Positions 51,863 to 60,431 of a stretch of DNA of 64,000 bases are shown one piece after another. Source of the stretch: Thermanaerosceptrum fracticalcis (GTDB lineage Bacteria; Bacillota; Peptococcia; DRI-13); contig NZ_CP045798.1 in the NCBI RefSeq assembly GCF_000746025.2, positions 310,001 to 374,000 on the forward strand, read 5' to 3'. The notes below the pieces were generated by a model, which saw only the letters and a list, made by a program, of their open reading frames with translations, was not told the origin of the DNA and searched no databases. The translations under genes and the position numbers were made by a program. Every line of letters starts with the position of its first letter. Within the stretch, counting starts at the first letter, position 1.

Positions 51863-53791
51863 ATGGCAACTAATGAAGAAATTATTGAGAATTTAGATGA
51901 GTCAAAAAGACATCGAAGCCTTAAAGGCTACAGTTATTATATGGTTTTTGTACTCGGTGTTATTATGAGCATTTTTCATGTTGCTACTTTAAACTTTGTG
52001 CCAATAGACCCATGGATTATGCGTACATTACATTTGCTATTTGCTGGAGTTTTGATTTTCGCACTTATCCCTGCAAGTAAAAGATCTTCTAAAACGAAAA
52101 TTTCTCCGGTAGACGTTTTATTAATGATACTTGTTTTATTTGTTTTACTGTATATTCTTGTGCAATTTGATGAATTAATTTATCGTATCGGCACTTCACC
52201 AACTAAAACAGATGTTATTGTTAGCACTATTGGAATATTATTAGTTTTGGAAATGACCAGGAGGCTGCAAGGGTTAATTTTACCCATGATTGCCATAGCT
52301 TTTATTCTCTACAGTTTATTCGGAGCATATTTTCCCGGTTTATTCTGGCACAAAGGGTATTCCTTTGAGCGGACTGCGGCATTTATTTATAGTCAAAACG
52401 GAATTTTCGGTATTCCAATAGGTGTTTCGGCTACGTTTGTATTTTTGTTTTGTCTGTTTGGTTCTTTTTTACAAGCATCTGGTGGTGGGAAATTATTCAT
52501 TGATTTAGCCTTTTCTTTAGCAGGGGCTTCCAGGGGTGGTCCTGCTAAAGTTGCCGTGATTGCTAGTGCACTCTTTGGAACTATAAACGGAAGCTCTGTA
52601 GGAAACGTCGTTACTACGGGCACTTTTACTATTCCATTAATAAAGCAAGCAGGCTATTCACCAAGATTTGCAGGTGCAGTAGAGGCAGTTGCTTCCACAG
52701 GGGGGCAAATTATGCCGCCTATTATGGGAGCGGGAGCCTTTATTATGGCCGAAATATTAGGAATTCCCTATTTACAGGTTGCTTTAGCAGCTGCTATACC
52801 TGCGGTTTTGTATTTCTTAGCTGTTTTTGTCATGGTACATATGGAAGCAAACCGCTTAGGAATTAAAGGGATGAGTAAAGATCAATTGCCTAATATATGG
52901 CGGTTGTTAAAAGAAGACGGATATATGCTTATTCCTGTTTTTCTTTTACTTTATGCTTTAATAGTGCTGATGGTTTCACCCTTAAGAGCCGCCTCTTATG
53001 CCCTTTTATGTACTGTTATTGTTAGTTGGTTCAAAAGAAAAAGCCGCATGGGAATTAAAAAGATATTAGAAGCTTTTTATGACGGGGCCAGAGGAAGTCT
53101 TGATGTAGCAGCAACTACAGCTTGTGCAGGTATTATTATAGGAGTAGTTTCTTTATCAGGTATTGGTATGAAATTTGCAACGATTATTATGAGTTTCGCT
53201 AATGGAAGTTTAGGAATTGCCTTAGTTGCCACTACGTTTGTATGTATAGTCTTAGGAATGGGATTACCCACTGTTGCTGCTTATGCGATAGCGGCTTCTA
53301 TACTTGCCCCCGCTTTGGTTGAACTGGGGGCAAACCCAGTAGCGGCCCATATGTTTATTTTATATTTCGCTAGTATTTCAGCTATAACGCCACCTGTAGC
53401 TCTAGCCGCATTTGCTGGTGCAGCGATAGCTGACGCAAAACCTATGGATGTTGGTTTTACAGCCTTTAGACTTGGTATTGCTTCTTACATCATACCATTC
53501 ATGTTTGTGTATGGTCCTTCATTACTATTTCAAGGTAGTATTTCTACTATCCTGTTGACTATATTCACATCGGTTATTGGAATTGTTGCTTTATCAGGAG
53601 CTAGCCAAGGATGGTTCTGGGGGAAAGCCAACATCGTAGAAAGAATATTACTATTTATTGCATCACTTTCCCTTATTAAGCCTGGAATATACACGGATAT
53701 ACTTGGAGTTGGTTTGATGCTTACAGTATTTGCTTTACAAAAATTAAGAATTACCAGAACCCAGTCTAAATCTATTGCAACAGAAAGCTAA
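51863..53791 (+). CDS. TRAP transporter fused permease (TAXI type, DctQ-DctM fusion)
   Basis: A 642-residue membrane protein. About four N-terminal membrane segments (the small Q-type part, residues 20-165) are joined to a large M-type part (about 170-530) with the conserved NGSSVGNVVTTGTFTIPLIKQAGY, STGGQIMPPIMGAGAFIMAEILG, GLPTVAAYAIAASILAPALVE and FILYFASISAITPPVALAAFAGAAIA motifs. It uses an ion gradient to drive uptake with the TAXI lipoprotein. GGGGGAAGG precedes the ATG. Confidence 0.94.
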   Translation: MATNEEIIENLDESKRHRSLKGYSYYMVFVLGVIMSIFHVATLNFVPIDPWIMRTLHLLFAGVLIFALIPASKRSSKTKISPVDVLLMILVLFVLLYILVQFDELIYRIGTSPTKTDVIVSTIGILLVLEMTRRLQGLILPMIAIAFILYSLFGAYFPGLFWHKGYSFERTAAFIYSQNGIFGIPIGVSATFVFLFCLFGSFLQASGGGKLFIDLAFSLAGASRGGPAKVAVIASALFGTINGSSVGNVVTTGTFTIPLIKQAGYSPRFAGAVEAVASTGGQIMPPIMGAGAFIMAEILGIPYLQVALAAAIPAVLYFLAVFVMVHMEANRLGIKGMSKDQLPNIWRLLKEDGYMLIPVFLLLYALIVLMVSPLRAASYALLCTVIVSWFKRKSRMGIKKILEAFYDGARGSLDVAATTACAGIIIGVVSLSGIGMKFATIIMSFANGSLGIALVATTFVCIVLGMGLPTVAAYAIAASILAPALVELGANPVAAHMFILYFASISAITPPVALAAFAGAAIADAKPMDVGFTAFRLGIASYIIPFMFVYGPSLLFQGSISTILLTIFTSVIGIVALSGASQGWFWGKANIVERILLFIASLSLIKPGIYTDILGVGLMLTVFALQKLRITRTQSKSIATES

Positions 53792-53817
53792 ACTATGGCT
53801 ATATTTAGGGGAATTAT

Positions 53818-54108
53818 ATGCTAATTAAGGTAATATTTCATGGTACATATAAAGAAATCACTGGTATAAGAGAAAGGTATCTGGATTTAAAAAAAGATAC
53901 TACTTTAAGTGATTTGCTGACTGAATTAGAGCTAATTTATGGAGAGCAACTAATTAATCAGCTTATTGACTGCGAACATGATGATGTTTGGTCTTTAATG
54001 GCAATAGCGGTGAATGGAACGATACTGAGCGATAAGAGTAAATTTAGGGAAATAAGACTGAATGAAAATGATGAAATAGTTTTTTTACCACCGGCTCTTG
54101 GTGGGTAA
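53818..54108 (+). CDS. MoaD/ThiS-like sulfur carrier
   Basis: A 96-residue ubiquitin-fold protein ending in ALGG, the double glycine that is thiocarboxylated in MoaD/ThiS. Other family signs: KVIFHGTYKEITG, TTLSDLLTELE, VNGTILSD, ENDEIVFLPPALGG. It lies 26 bases after the permease and just before the ferredoxin and AOR genes, so it likely supplies dithiolene sulfur for the tungsto- or molybdopterin of that AOR. Confidence 0.88.
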   Translation: MLIKVIFHGTYKEITGIRERYLDLKKDTTLSDLLTELELIYGEQLINQLIDCEHDDVWSLMAIAVNGTILSDKSKFREIRLNENDEIVFLPPALGG

Positions 54109-54133
54109 GGATGCTATTTTAGGAGGCTAATCT

Positions 54134-54586
54134 ATGAAAAAGATCTTAGTGGATAGTGAAAAATGCAGCGGTTGTCGAATTTGTGAATCTGTATGCTCCT
54201 ATCACAAGTTAGGGAATAAATTTAACCGTAAAAAAGCAGCAATCAAAATTGTGGTCGAAGGTGAGTTAGGTGAGAACAATACACCTGTAATTTGCCGACA
54301 TTGCAAAAAGGCAAAATGCTCTGAAGCCTGTCCTGTTGAAGCTTTTTATCAGGACGAAAAAACCGGTGCTTTAGTCATTGATCAAAATAAGTGTATTGGT
54401 TGTGGTTTATGTGCGGAAGCATGTCCTTTTGGTGCCATCTATCTTCATGAAGAATTGTCAATTCCTTTGAAGTGTGATTTATGTGGAGGGGAACCTCTTT
54501 GTGTAAAGTATTGTGTTCCTACCGCCATTACATATGAGGATGAACAAAGACTGGGTGCTTTAAGACGGGAAAAGGGGGTTCAGTAA
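54134..54586 (+). CDS. Ferredoxin-type 4Fe-4S protein, AOR electron partner
   Basis: A 150-residue protein with four cysteine clusters: CSGCRICESVCSYHK, CRHCKKAKCSEACP, CIGCGLCAEACP and CDLCGGEPLCVKYCVP, enough for up to four [4Fe-4S] centres as in HycB/DmsB-like subunits. It ends one base before the AOR start, so they are translationally coupled and probably form a complex. It would carry electrons from aldehyde oxidation to ferredoxin or another acceptor. Confidence 0.92.
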   Translation: MKKILVDSEKCSGCRICESVCSYHKLGNKFNRKKAAIKIVVEGELGENNTPVICRHCKKAKCSEACPVEAFYQDEKTGALVIDQNKCIGCGLCAEACPFGAIYLHEELSIPLKCDLCGGEPLCVKYCVPTAITYEDEQRLGALRREKGVQ

Positions 54587-54587
54587 A

Positions 54588-56417
54588 ATGTATGGTGGAT
54601 ATAAGAGAATTCTTAAGATAGACCTTACTAATGAAACAGTGAAAAGTGAGTTAACAGATCTACTATTTGCCCGTAAATTTTTGGGTGGCAATGGCTTTGG
54701 TGTTAAATTACTTTATGATACCGTAACTGCAGAAACTGATCCTCTCGGGGAAGATAATGCCTTAGTAATTGTCGTAGGGCCAGCTAATGGAACAATTTTT
54801 CCGGGGGCTGCAATAACGGGTATTATGACTAAATCTCCATTAAATGGTCTTTTTATTGATAGTTATATGGGTGGACACTTTGGTACTGAGCTAAAAAGTG
54901 CAGGATATGATGCTGTTGTTATAACAGGAAAGTTAAAGAATCCCAAATTTTTAGTAATTGAAAACCAAAGCATTAATTTTTATGATGCAGAAGATTTATG
55001 GGGGTTAGAAACATCAAAAACTCAAATAAAAATAAAAGAAAAACTCCGTAATCCCGAATTTCAAGTTGCCTGTATTGGACCGGCCGGTGAAAATCTGGTT
55101 AAATACGCTTCAGTTATCTGCGATACCAGAGCCTGGGGAAGAGGAGGCATTGGAGCAGTTTTTGGTGCAAAGAATCTGAAAGCAATAGCAGTAAGAGGGG
55201 ATGGTGATATAGAAATAGCCGACCCCGATGGATTTTTAAAGTTTACTACCGAGTCCTTAGAAATCATGAAAAAACATCCCGCTTTAGGAAAAGCAATTCC
55301 TAGTATGGGCAGTACAGGCTCAATTGATGGGAATAACTCTATTGGTATTTTAGGAACAAGAAACTGGCAAAGAGAGACTTTCGAAAATGCCTGGAAAATT
55401 AGTGGTAACGCAATGCTTGAACAGAATTTACGTATTGGGCATAAAGCATGTTCAAGTTGTATTGCCCGCTCCGCTATTTTTTGGAAAGCCAGATGCGGTG
55501 AATATGCTGGTATCGTCAGCCGTGGTCCTGAATACGAAACACTTTATGCCTATGGATCTATCTTAGAAAATGATAATCCTGATTCCATAATTGCCGCAGA
55601 TAGATTATCTGATGAGCTTGGTATCGATACAATGAGTACAGGGGTTGTTATTGCTTGGGTAATGGAATGTTTTGAAAAAGGTATTCTTACTGCCAAGGAT
55701 ATCGATGGTTTAGATGTAGTTTTTGGAAACCACAAAATTATCCTTGATATGATTAGGAAGATCGCCAAGAGGGAGGGCATTGGAGACATCTTGGCAGAAG
55801 GAGTTAAAGTTGCTAGCGAAAGAATAGGAAAGGGTAGTAATGAGTTTGCCATTCATGTGAAAGGATTGGAGCTGGCAGGCCATACTGCTCGTGGCTTAAA
55901 GGGAATGGGCTTAGGGTATGCAGTTTCTTCAAGGGGAGGAAGTCACCAGGATACAAGACCAGGTGCTGAAAGATCCGGAAAGTTGGATAGAGCAGTAATT
56001 GAAGGTAAGCCGGAACATGTAATAAAGAATCAGCGCATGACAACAATTGGAGACAGCCTAATTTTGTGCCGTAGACATGCAGAACCGTTTTTCGGGGAAT
56101 ACTTGTCCGAAAAATATGTTGAATTGATCAATCTGTTAACTGGTTTTAACCTTGACTTAGATGAATTAAATATGATTGCAGACAGGATTTATACATTGGA
56201 AAGGATGTTCAATTGTAGGGAAGGAATTACGAGAAAGGACGATATATTGCCTCCGCGCTTTATGAAAGAACCAATTCCGGATGGCCCAAGTAAAGGGATG
56301 TTCATGAGACCAGAAGAATTAGATATGATGCTTGATGAGTACTATTCATTGAGAGGATGGGATATAAAAACAGGAATACCGCCACAGGAAAAATTAATTG
56401 AATTAGATTTAGTATAG
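54588..56417 (+). CDS. aor: Aldehyde:ferredoxin oxidoreductase (first copy)
   Basis: A 609-residue W/Mo-pterin enzyme. N-terminal GGYKRILKIDLTNETVKSELTDLLFARKFLGGNGFGVKLLYD, pterin-binding GPANGTIFPGAAITGIMTKSP, DTRAWGRGGIGAVFGAKNLKAIAVRG, YETLYAYGSILENDNPDSII and DELGIDTMSTG are typical. The cluster motif reads CSSCIARS: the third cysteine of CxxCxxxC is Ser, while the distant fourth Cys (DSLILC) is kept and an extra Cys follows at KARCGEY. It oxidises aldehydes to acids (or the reverse) with ferredoxin. End of the operon. Confidence 0.93.
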   Translation: MYGGYKRILKIDLTNETVKSELTDLLFARKFLGGNGFGVKLLYDTVTAETDPLGEDNALVIVVGPANGTIFPGAAITGIMTKSPLNGLFIDSYMGGHFGTELKSAGYDAVVITGKLKNPKFLVIENQSINFYDAEDLWGLETSKTQIKIKEKLRNPEFQVACIGPAGENLVKYASVICDTRAWGRGGIGAVFGAKNLKAIAVRGDGDIEIADPDGFLKFTTESLEIMKKHPALGKAIPSMGSTGSIDGNNSIGILGTRNWQRETFENAWKISGNAMLEQNLRIGHKACSSCIARSAIFWKARCGEYAGIVSRGPEYETLYAYGSILENDNPDSIIAADRLSDELGIDTMSTGVVIAWVMECFEKGILTAKDIDGLDVVFGNHKIILDMIRKIAKREGIGDILAEGVKVASERIGKGSNEFAIHVKGLELAGHTARGLKGMGLGYAVSSRGGSHQDTRPGAERSGKLDRAVIEGKPEHVIKNQRMTTIGDSLILCRRHAEPFFGEYLSEKYVELINLLTGFNLDLDELNMIADRIYTLERMFNCREGITRKDDILPPRFMKEPIPDGPSKGMFMRPEELDMMLDEYYSLRGWDIKTGIPPQEKLIELDLV

Positions 56418-56441
56418 TTATACAAAAATTTTTACATAGAG

Positions 56442-56468
56442 AGGCTGGCTTTATAGCCTCTTTTTTAT
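56442..56468 (+). terminator. Rho-independent terminator of the AOR operon
   Basis: GAGGCTG/TAGCCTC hairpin followed by TTTTTTATTT, about 25 bases after the AOR stop. Confidence 0.75.
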
Positions 56469-56584
56469 TTACAACTGTTAGGACTCCTAAAACGGGTACC
56501 AGTTTAGTTTTACAACATTTGATGTCGAATCTAATAATTTGAACCAAAATAAAAAGTATTTTGGGGATTTAAAGAATAGAAATA

Positions 56585-56692
56585 AAGATTCCAGCTGAGG
56601 AAGCTTATAGAATAGGTTTAGCGGATAAGGTGGTTCCGGCCGATGAATTAATAAACAAATATAAAGAAGTAGCGAGAACAATTATACGGTAA
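56585..56692 (+). pseudogene. Enoyl-CoA hydratase/isomerase (crotonase) C-terminal remnant
   Basis: An open stretch of 35 codons reads IPAEEAYRIGLADKVVPADEL then KYKEVARTIIR and stop. This is the IxAxEAxRIGLVNxVVPxxEL block of crotonases. The rest of the gene is absent on the left, and the remnant lacks the C-terminal helix domain. Left over from a decayed acyl-CoA locus. Confidence 0.7.
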
Positions 56693-56706
56693 GATTATTA
56701 ATTTAT

Positions 56707-56793
56707 CATGTTGTTCTATTTTTAGCATCAGACTGTTCCAGGTATATTACGGGTTCTACCATTGATATAAACGGTGGCTTATATATGAAGTAA
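56707..56793 (+). pseudogene. Short-chain dehydrogenase C-terminal remnant
   Basis: The codons from 56707 read HVVLFLASDCSRYITGSTIDINGGLYMK and stop, matching the SDR end FLASDxAxYITGxxIxVDGG. It is followed by a terminator-like hairpin (GGTTGG...CCAACC CCTTTTT, about 56827-56856). Only this last 28-residue piece survives. Confidence 0.75.
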
Positions 56794-57101
56794 ATAGATC
56801 TTAACAGGTAGATCTCGTTCAGAGGTGGTTGGAAGTTAGGCTCCCAACCCCTTTTTAGTTATTCTTTAAAGAAGCCGCTTAAAAAATTTCACCCTAATAA
56901 GAGGTAAGAGTAGAGAATATGTAGAATTAATAATACAGATGTTGGCAGGATTTTGTTTTAATCAAAGAAGGGAATACAGATGTTTTCGCCAGAGGAAAAG
57001 AAAAAAAATCGGCGAAGCATGGAACTCCTTTGGAAGAACCATATCTTTTATTGTAAGTGTTGCAAGATTAGGAATAAGTGTATAATTAGGATGGTGAAAC
57101 A
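56794..57101. other. Intergenic debris between remnants
   Basis: Apart from the hairpin after the SDR remnant, no gene or clear remnant could be supported here. The sequence is AT-rich. Confidence 0.4.
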
Positions 57102-57735
57102 ATGGCTACTAACAGCATTATAACGAACACGGGCATAACAAATAACAATTCAGATTGGAGCTTTGATTTAGCCGTTATAGGTGGAGGGCCGGGGGAATAT
57201 AAAAGGTGCCATCATAACTGACGAGAATTTGCGTACCAGTACCCACAACATCTATGCCATTGGTGATGTAAACGGGAAGTATATGCTGGCCCACAAGGCT
57301 TCGGCGGAAGGGATCGTGGCCGTAGAAAATATCTTTGGTAAGCCAGTAAAAATGGACTACAAAGTTATTCCCCAGTGTGTTTACTCTTTCCCGGAAATCG
57401 CTTCCGTGGGTTTAACGGAAAGAGAGGCCCGGAAAAAGTATGGGGAGATTAAGGTAGGAAGATTTCCCTTTTTGGCCAACGGGAAAGCGCTTATTGAAGA
57501 TGAAACAAAGGGTTTTATTAAAGTGATTGCTGACAGCAGGTACAAAGAAATACTTGGCGTACATATTATTGGTCCTGCAGCCACTGAGCTAATTTCGGAA
57601 GTAGTAGTAGCTATGAAATTAGAATGTACAGCCGATGAATTAGCAAACTGTATTCATCCCCATCCCACCATTGCTGAAGCTTTAATGGAAGCTTTCCATG
57701 ATACGGCCCATAAAGCTATACATTTTTACAGGTAA
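57102..57735 (+). pseudogene. Dihydrolipoamide dehydrogenase with internal deletion
   Basis: ATG 57102 opens with a 20-residue extension and the FAD motif FDLAVIGGGPGEY. Then the frame breaks and the C-terminal third follows (57190-57735: TDENLRTSTHNIYAIGDV, MLAHKASAEGI, CVYSFPEIASVGLTEREAR, LGVHIIGPAATELISE and the active-site HPHPTIAEAL). The middle, including the redox-active CxxxxC and the NAD domain, has been lost. It cannot be active. It lies just before the second AOR. Confidence 0.88.
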
Positions 57736-57801
57736 GTCTAAGTGAGATTAGCTGCTTCCAGTTTTGGACGGGCGAAAAATCCTTTTCTTAGGGGGTATCA
57801 C

Positions 57802-59505
57802 ATGTTAGATAGAATAATCAGAGTAGACATGAAAAACCTGAATATAGCAGAGGAAAAGATAGGACATGACTATAAACAACTGGCAGGCCGGGTCCTTTCT
57901 TCCCGTTTGATTTATGATGAAGTTCTTCCCTATGCAGACCCCTTAGGGCCCCATAACAAGCTTATTGTTACCTGTGGCCTCCTGGCGGGTACAACCATTT
58001 CATGTGCCAACCGCCTATCTATCGGGGCCAAAAGTCCCCTTACAGGCGGTATTAAAGAAAGCAATGCCGGCGGTATTGCCGCTTTCAAAATGGGACGTCT
58101 GGGTGTCCGAGCTATAATATTAGAAGGGATTCGTGAGGATAACACCTGGTATATCCTGGTAGTACAAAAAGATAAGGTTTTCTTGCAAGAAGCCAGTCAC
58201 CTAAAAGATAAGGGCATCACGGAAAAAGCTCAGGTTATATATCAGGAATATGGGCCTAGAGCAGGTTTAATTCTCATAGGTCCTGCAGGAGAAAAACGAC
58301 TGCTTACGGCAGGTATAGCTATTAATGATGCCGACGGAGTGCCCGGGAGGTTTTGCGGTCGCGGGGGATTAGGAGCAGTCATGGGAGCCAAACATCTCTT
58401 AGGCATTGTCCTGGATGATACGGGATGCAGGCTGGAAGAACCGGTAGTTCAGGAGTTATATAAGGAAAAGGTTAAAGAACTGCATCAAAATATCTTAACC
58501 CATCCGCAAACGGCCGAAATCTTCCCGAAGTATGGTACGGCGGCGATGATGGAAATCACCAATGCCCTGGGAGGATTACCTACCCGTAATTTCTTTACAG
58601 GCCGCTTTGAGGCTGCTGATAAACTTAACGGGGCAGCTCTTTATAACACAATTAGATCCCGGGGTGGAGAGGGGAAGACCACCCACGCCTGTATGCCGGG
58701 CTGTATCGTGCGTTGTTCCAATATTTTTGCCGATGAAAAGGGCAGCAAAATAGTATCGCCTTTGGAGTATGAAACCATCTGCCTATTAGGTTCCAACCTG
58801 GAAATTGATGATTTGGATACTGTGGCTCAACTTAATTATCTCTGCAATGATTATGGTGTGGACACTATTGAAATAGGCTGTGCCATAGGTGTGGCCATGG
58901 AAGCGGGTATTATTCCCTTCGGCGACAAGGGGGCGGTCCTTAACCTGATGCAGGAAGTTGTTAAGGATACTTATTTAGGGCGTATCATTGCCTCCGGTTC
59001 TGTAATTGCAGGAAAAGTCTTGGGCATCAGGCGCGTGCCGGCCGTAAAAGGACAGGGTATGGCTGCTTATGAACCCAGGGCCATTAAGGGAACAGCTGTC
59101 ACCTATATCACCTCGGCTATGGGAGCAGACCATACGGCAGGTAATGTGGCACGTGCCAATATTAAGCATCACCTAAAAGACGGTCAGGTTGTGGCTTCAC
59201 GTAATGCCCAGATAGGCGTAACGATTCTCGATGCTTTAGGATTTTGTATGATGGTAGGTCCCGCTCTGAAGGGCCGTTCTATTTTAGTCGAATTAATCAA
59301 CGCCCGTTACGGCTGGGATCTGACGACGGAGGATCTGGAAAAAATAGCGCGGGATAACCTCAGTTTGGAAAGGGCTTTTAATGAAAAAGCCGGCTTTACT
59401 AAAGTCCATGACCGTTTACCCGAACATTTTTATGAAGAGGAAAACCCCGCCACAGGCACAGTTTTTGATATTACTGAGGAAGATTTGGCAGAGATGGTCT
59501 TTTAG
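57802..59505 (+). CDS. Aldehyde:ferredoxin oxidoreductase family protein (second copy)
   Basis: ATG 57802 has TAGGGGGT ahead, giving 567 residues; a longer frame upstream starts inside no recognisable sequence. AOR blocks: MLDRIIRVDMKNLNI, TCGLLAGTTISCANRLSIGAKSPLTGGIKESNAGG, GRFCGRGGLGAVMGAKHL and YETICLLGSNLEIDDLDTV. The cysteine motif is CMPGCIVRC with a late Cys in LDALGFC, as in a clostridial AOR subgroup. It is only distantly similar to the first AOR, so it is not a recent duplicate. Substrate unknown. A MoaD-like gene follows 11 bases later. Confidence 0.9.
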   Translation: MLDRIIRVDMKNLNIAEEKIGHDYKQLAGRVLSSRLIYDEVLPYADPLGPHNKLIVTCGLLAGTTISCANRLSIGAKSPLTGGIKESNAGGIAAFKMGRLGVRAIILEGIREDNTWYILVVQKDKVFLQEASHLKDKGITEKAQVIYQEYGPRAGLILIGPAGEKRLLTAGIAINDADGVPGRFCGRGGLGAVMGAKHLLGIVLDDTGCRLEEPVVQELYKEKVKELHQNILTHPQTAEIFPKYGTAAMMEITNALGGLPTRNFFTGRFEAADKLNGAALYNTIRSRGGEGKTTHACMPGCIVRCSNIFADEKGSKIVSPLEYETICLLGSNLEIDDLDTVAQLNYLCNDYGVDTIEIGCAIGVAMEAGIIPFGDKGAVLNLMQEVVKDTYLGRIIASGSVIAGKVLGIRRVPAVKGQGMAAYEPRAIKGTAVTYITSAMGADHTAGNVARANIKHHLKDGQVVASRNAQIGVTILDALGFCMMVGPALKGRSILVELINARYGWDLTTEDLEKIARDNLSLERAFNEKAGFTKVHDRLPEHFYEEENPATGTVFDITEEDLAEMVF

Positions 59506-59516
59506 GGTGTTATCAT

Positions 59517-59747
59517 ATGGAGAAGATTACTATCGAAGTCGAATGGAATTTACCCCGGATGGAAAAGAAAAAAGAAGTCTTTGAAGTTATTAAAGGGACT
59601 ACTGTTGCTAAATTTTTGGAGAGTCAACCTCTTACAATCGACCTTAATGAAGTAATGGTGGTTTACAATGGTAAGGCAGCAGTCTTAACCGATGGAATAA
59701 GTGAAACTGGCAAGATCATCTTGCTTCCTGTACTGTGCGGGGGATAA
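59517..59747 (+). CDS. MoaD/ThiS-like sulfur carrier (second copy)
   Basis: A 76-residue protein ending in VLCGG. The middle TTVAKFLESQPL and the end VVYNGKAAVL...KIILLPVLCGG fit the beta-grasp sulfur carriers. It follows the second AOR directly and is probably co-transcribed with it; a dedicated carrier per AOR seems to be the rule in this genome. Terminator follows. Confidence 0.8.
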   Translation: MEKITIEVEWNLPRMEKKKEVFEVIKGTTVAKFLESQPLTIDLNEVMVVYNGKAAVLTDGISETGKIILLPVLCGG

Positions 59748-59758
59748 AGAAAAGGGAG

Positions 59759-59789
59759 AAACCCAGGGAGTTGCCCTGGGTTTTATTTG
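59759..59789 (+). terminator. Rho-independent terminator after second AOR unit
   Basis: AACCCAGGG/CCCTGGGTT with an AGTTG loop and a TTTATTT run. Confidence 0.85.
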
Positions 59790-59919
59790 TCTAAAGAATC
59801 AGATCTTCTAATAAAATTCATTCCTGCCTATGAGATATCAATATATATGATGGTAAATATCTAAAACCTTCGTTTTATATTATATTACATTGACCTTAAT
59901 ATTGAATTAGACTAGTGGG

Positions 59920-60300
59920 GAAGGAGAGGTTTGCCTATACTCCTATTCTACCTTTGATGCAGAGGGAGCTATTTTTTTCTGAGGTTTTTGCCGGTTATCT
60001 TGCATCTATTAATTATTTCGGTTACCTTTTAGGTGCTATTATGGCGGGGGTTATCTCAGAATATTTTTAACAGGCCTGGCAGTACCCTTATTGAACCAGT
60101 ATTTCGGTTGGCGTGGTACATGGATTGGGTTGGCCTTTATTTGTTTCTTTATTGGACTGTTAACTTGGATATTAATACCGGAAACAGGCAATATTCGTCC
60201 CGCATCTGAAGCCGAATTATGCAAAACAAGAGTTGAAACAAGCATTTTTGCCCTGGCTGGTAGCGGCTTAATAAACTTATCTTTCACTTTGGTAGTATAG
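59920..60300 (+). pseudogene. MFS transporter (YbfB/YjiJ type) remnant
   Basis: The codons from about 59927 read [15 protein letters not shown] and then [20 protein letters not shown], the first two helices of YbfB/YjiJ carriers, and end in a stop at about 60069. After a frame change the piece LNQYFGWRGTWIGLAFICFFIGLLTWILIPE (about 60090-60180) follows, which is a later helix pair. Most of the 12-helix protein is missing. Confidence 0.7.
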
Positions 60301-60431
60301 GGACAATGTGGAATAATTAGGAGGATAATGTAGAAAGAGTTAGTAATTTTTTTAAGTTCGTAGGTGTTGCCTGCCAAAAATAAGGGATAATGTTGATGTT
60401 CAAAGATTATTTGAGTAGTGGGAGGTATTCT

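Noticed and set aside
57742-57801. Upstream extension of the second AOR (20 extra residues)
   Set aside because: A strong ribosome site, TAGGGGGT, lies within the extension and ATG 57802 gives the normal AOR start, so the extension is not used.
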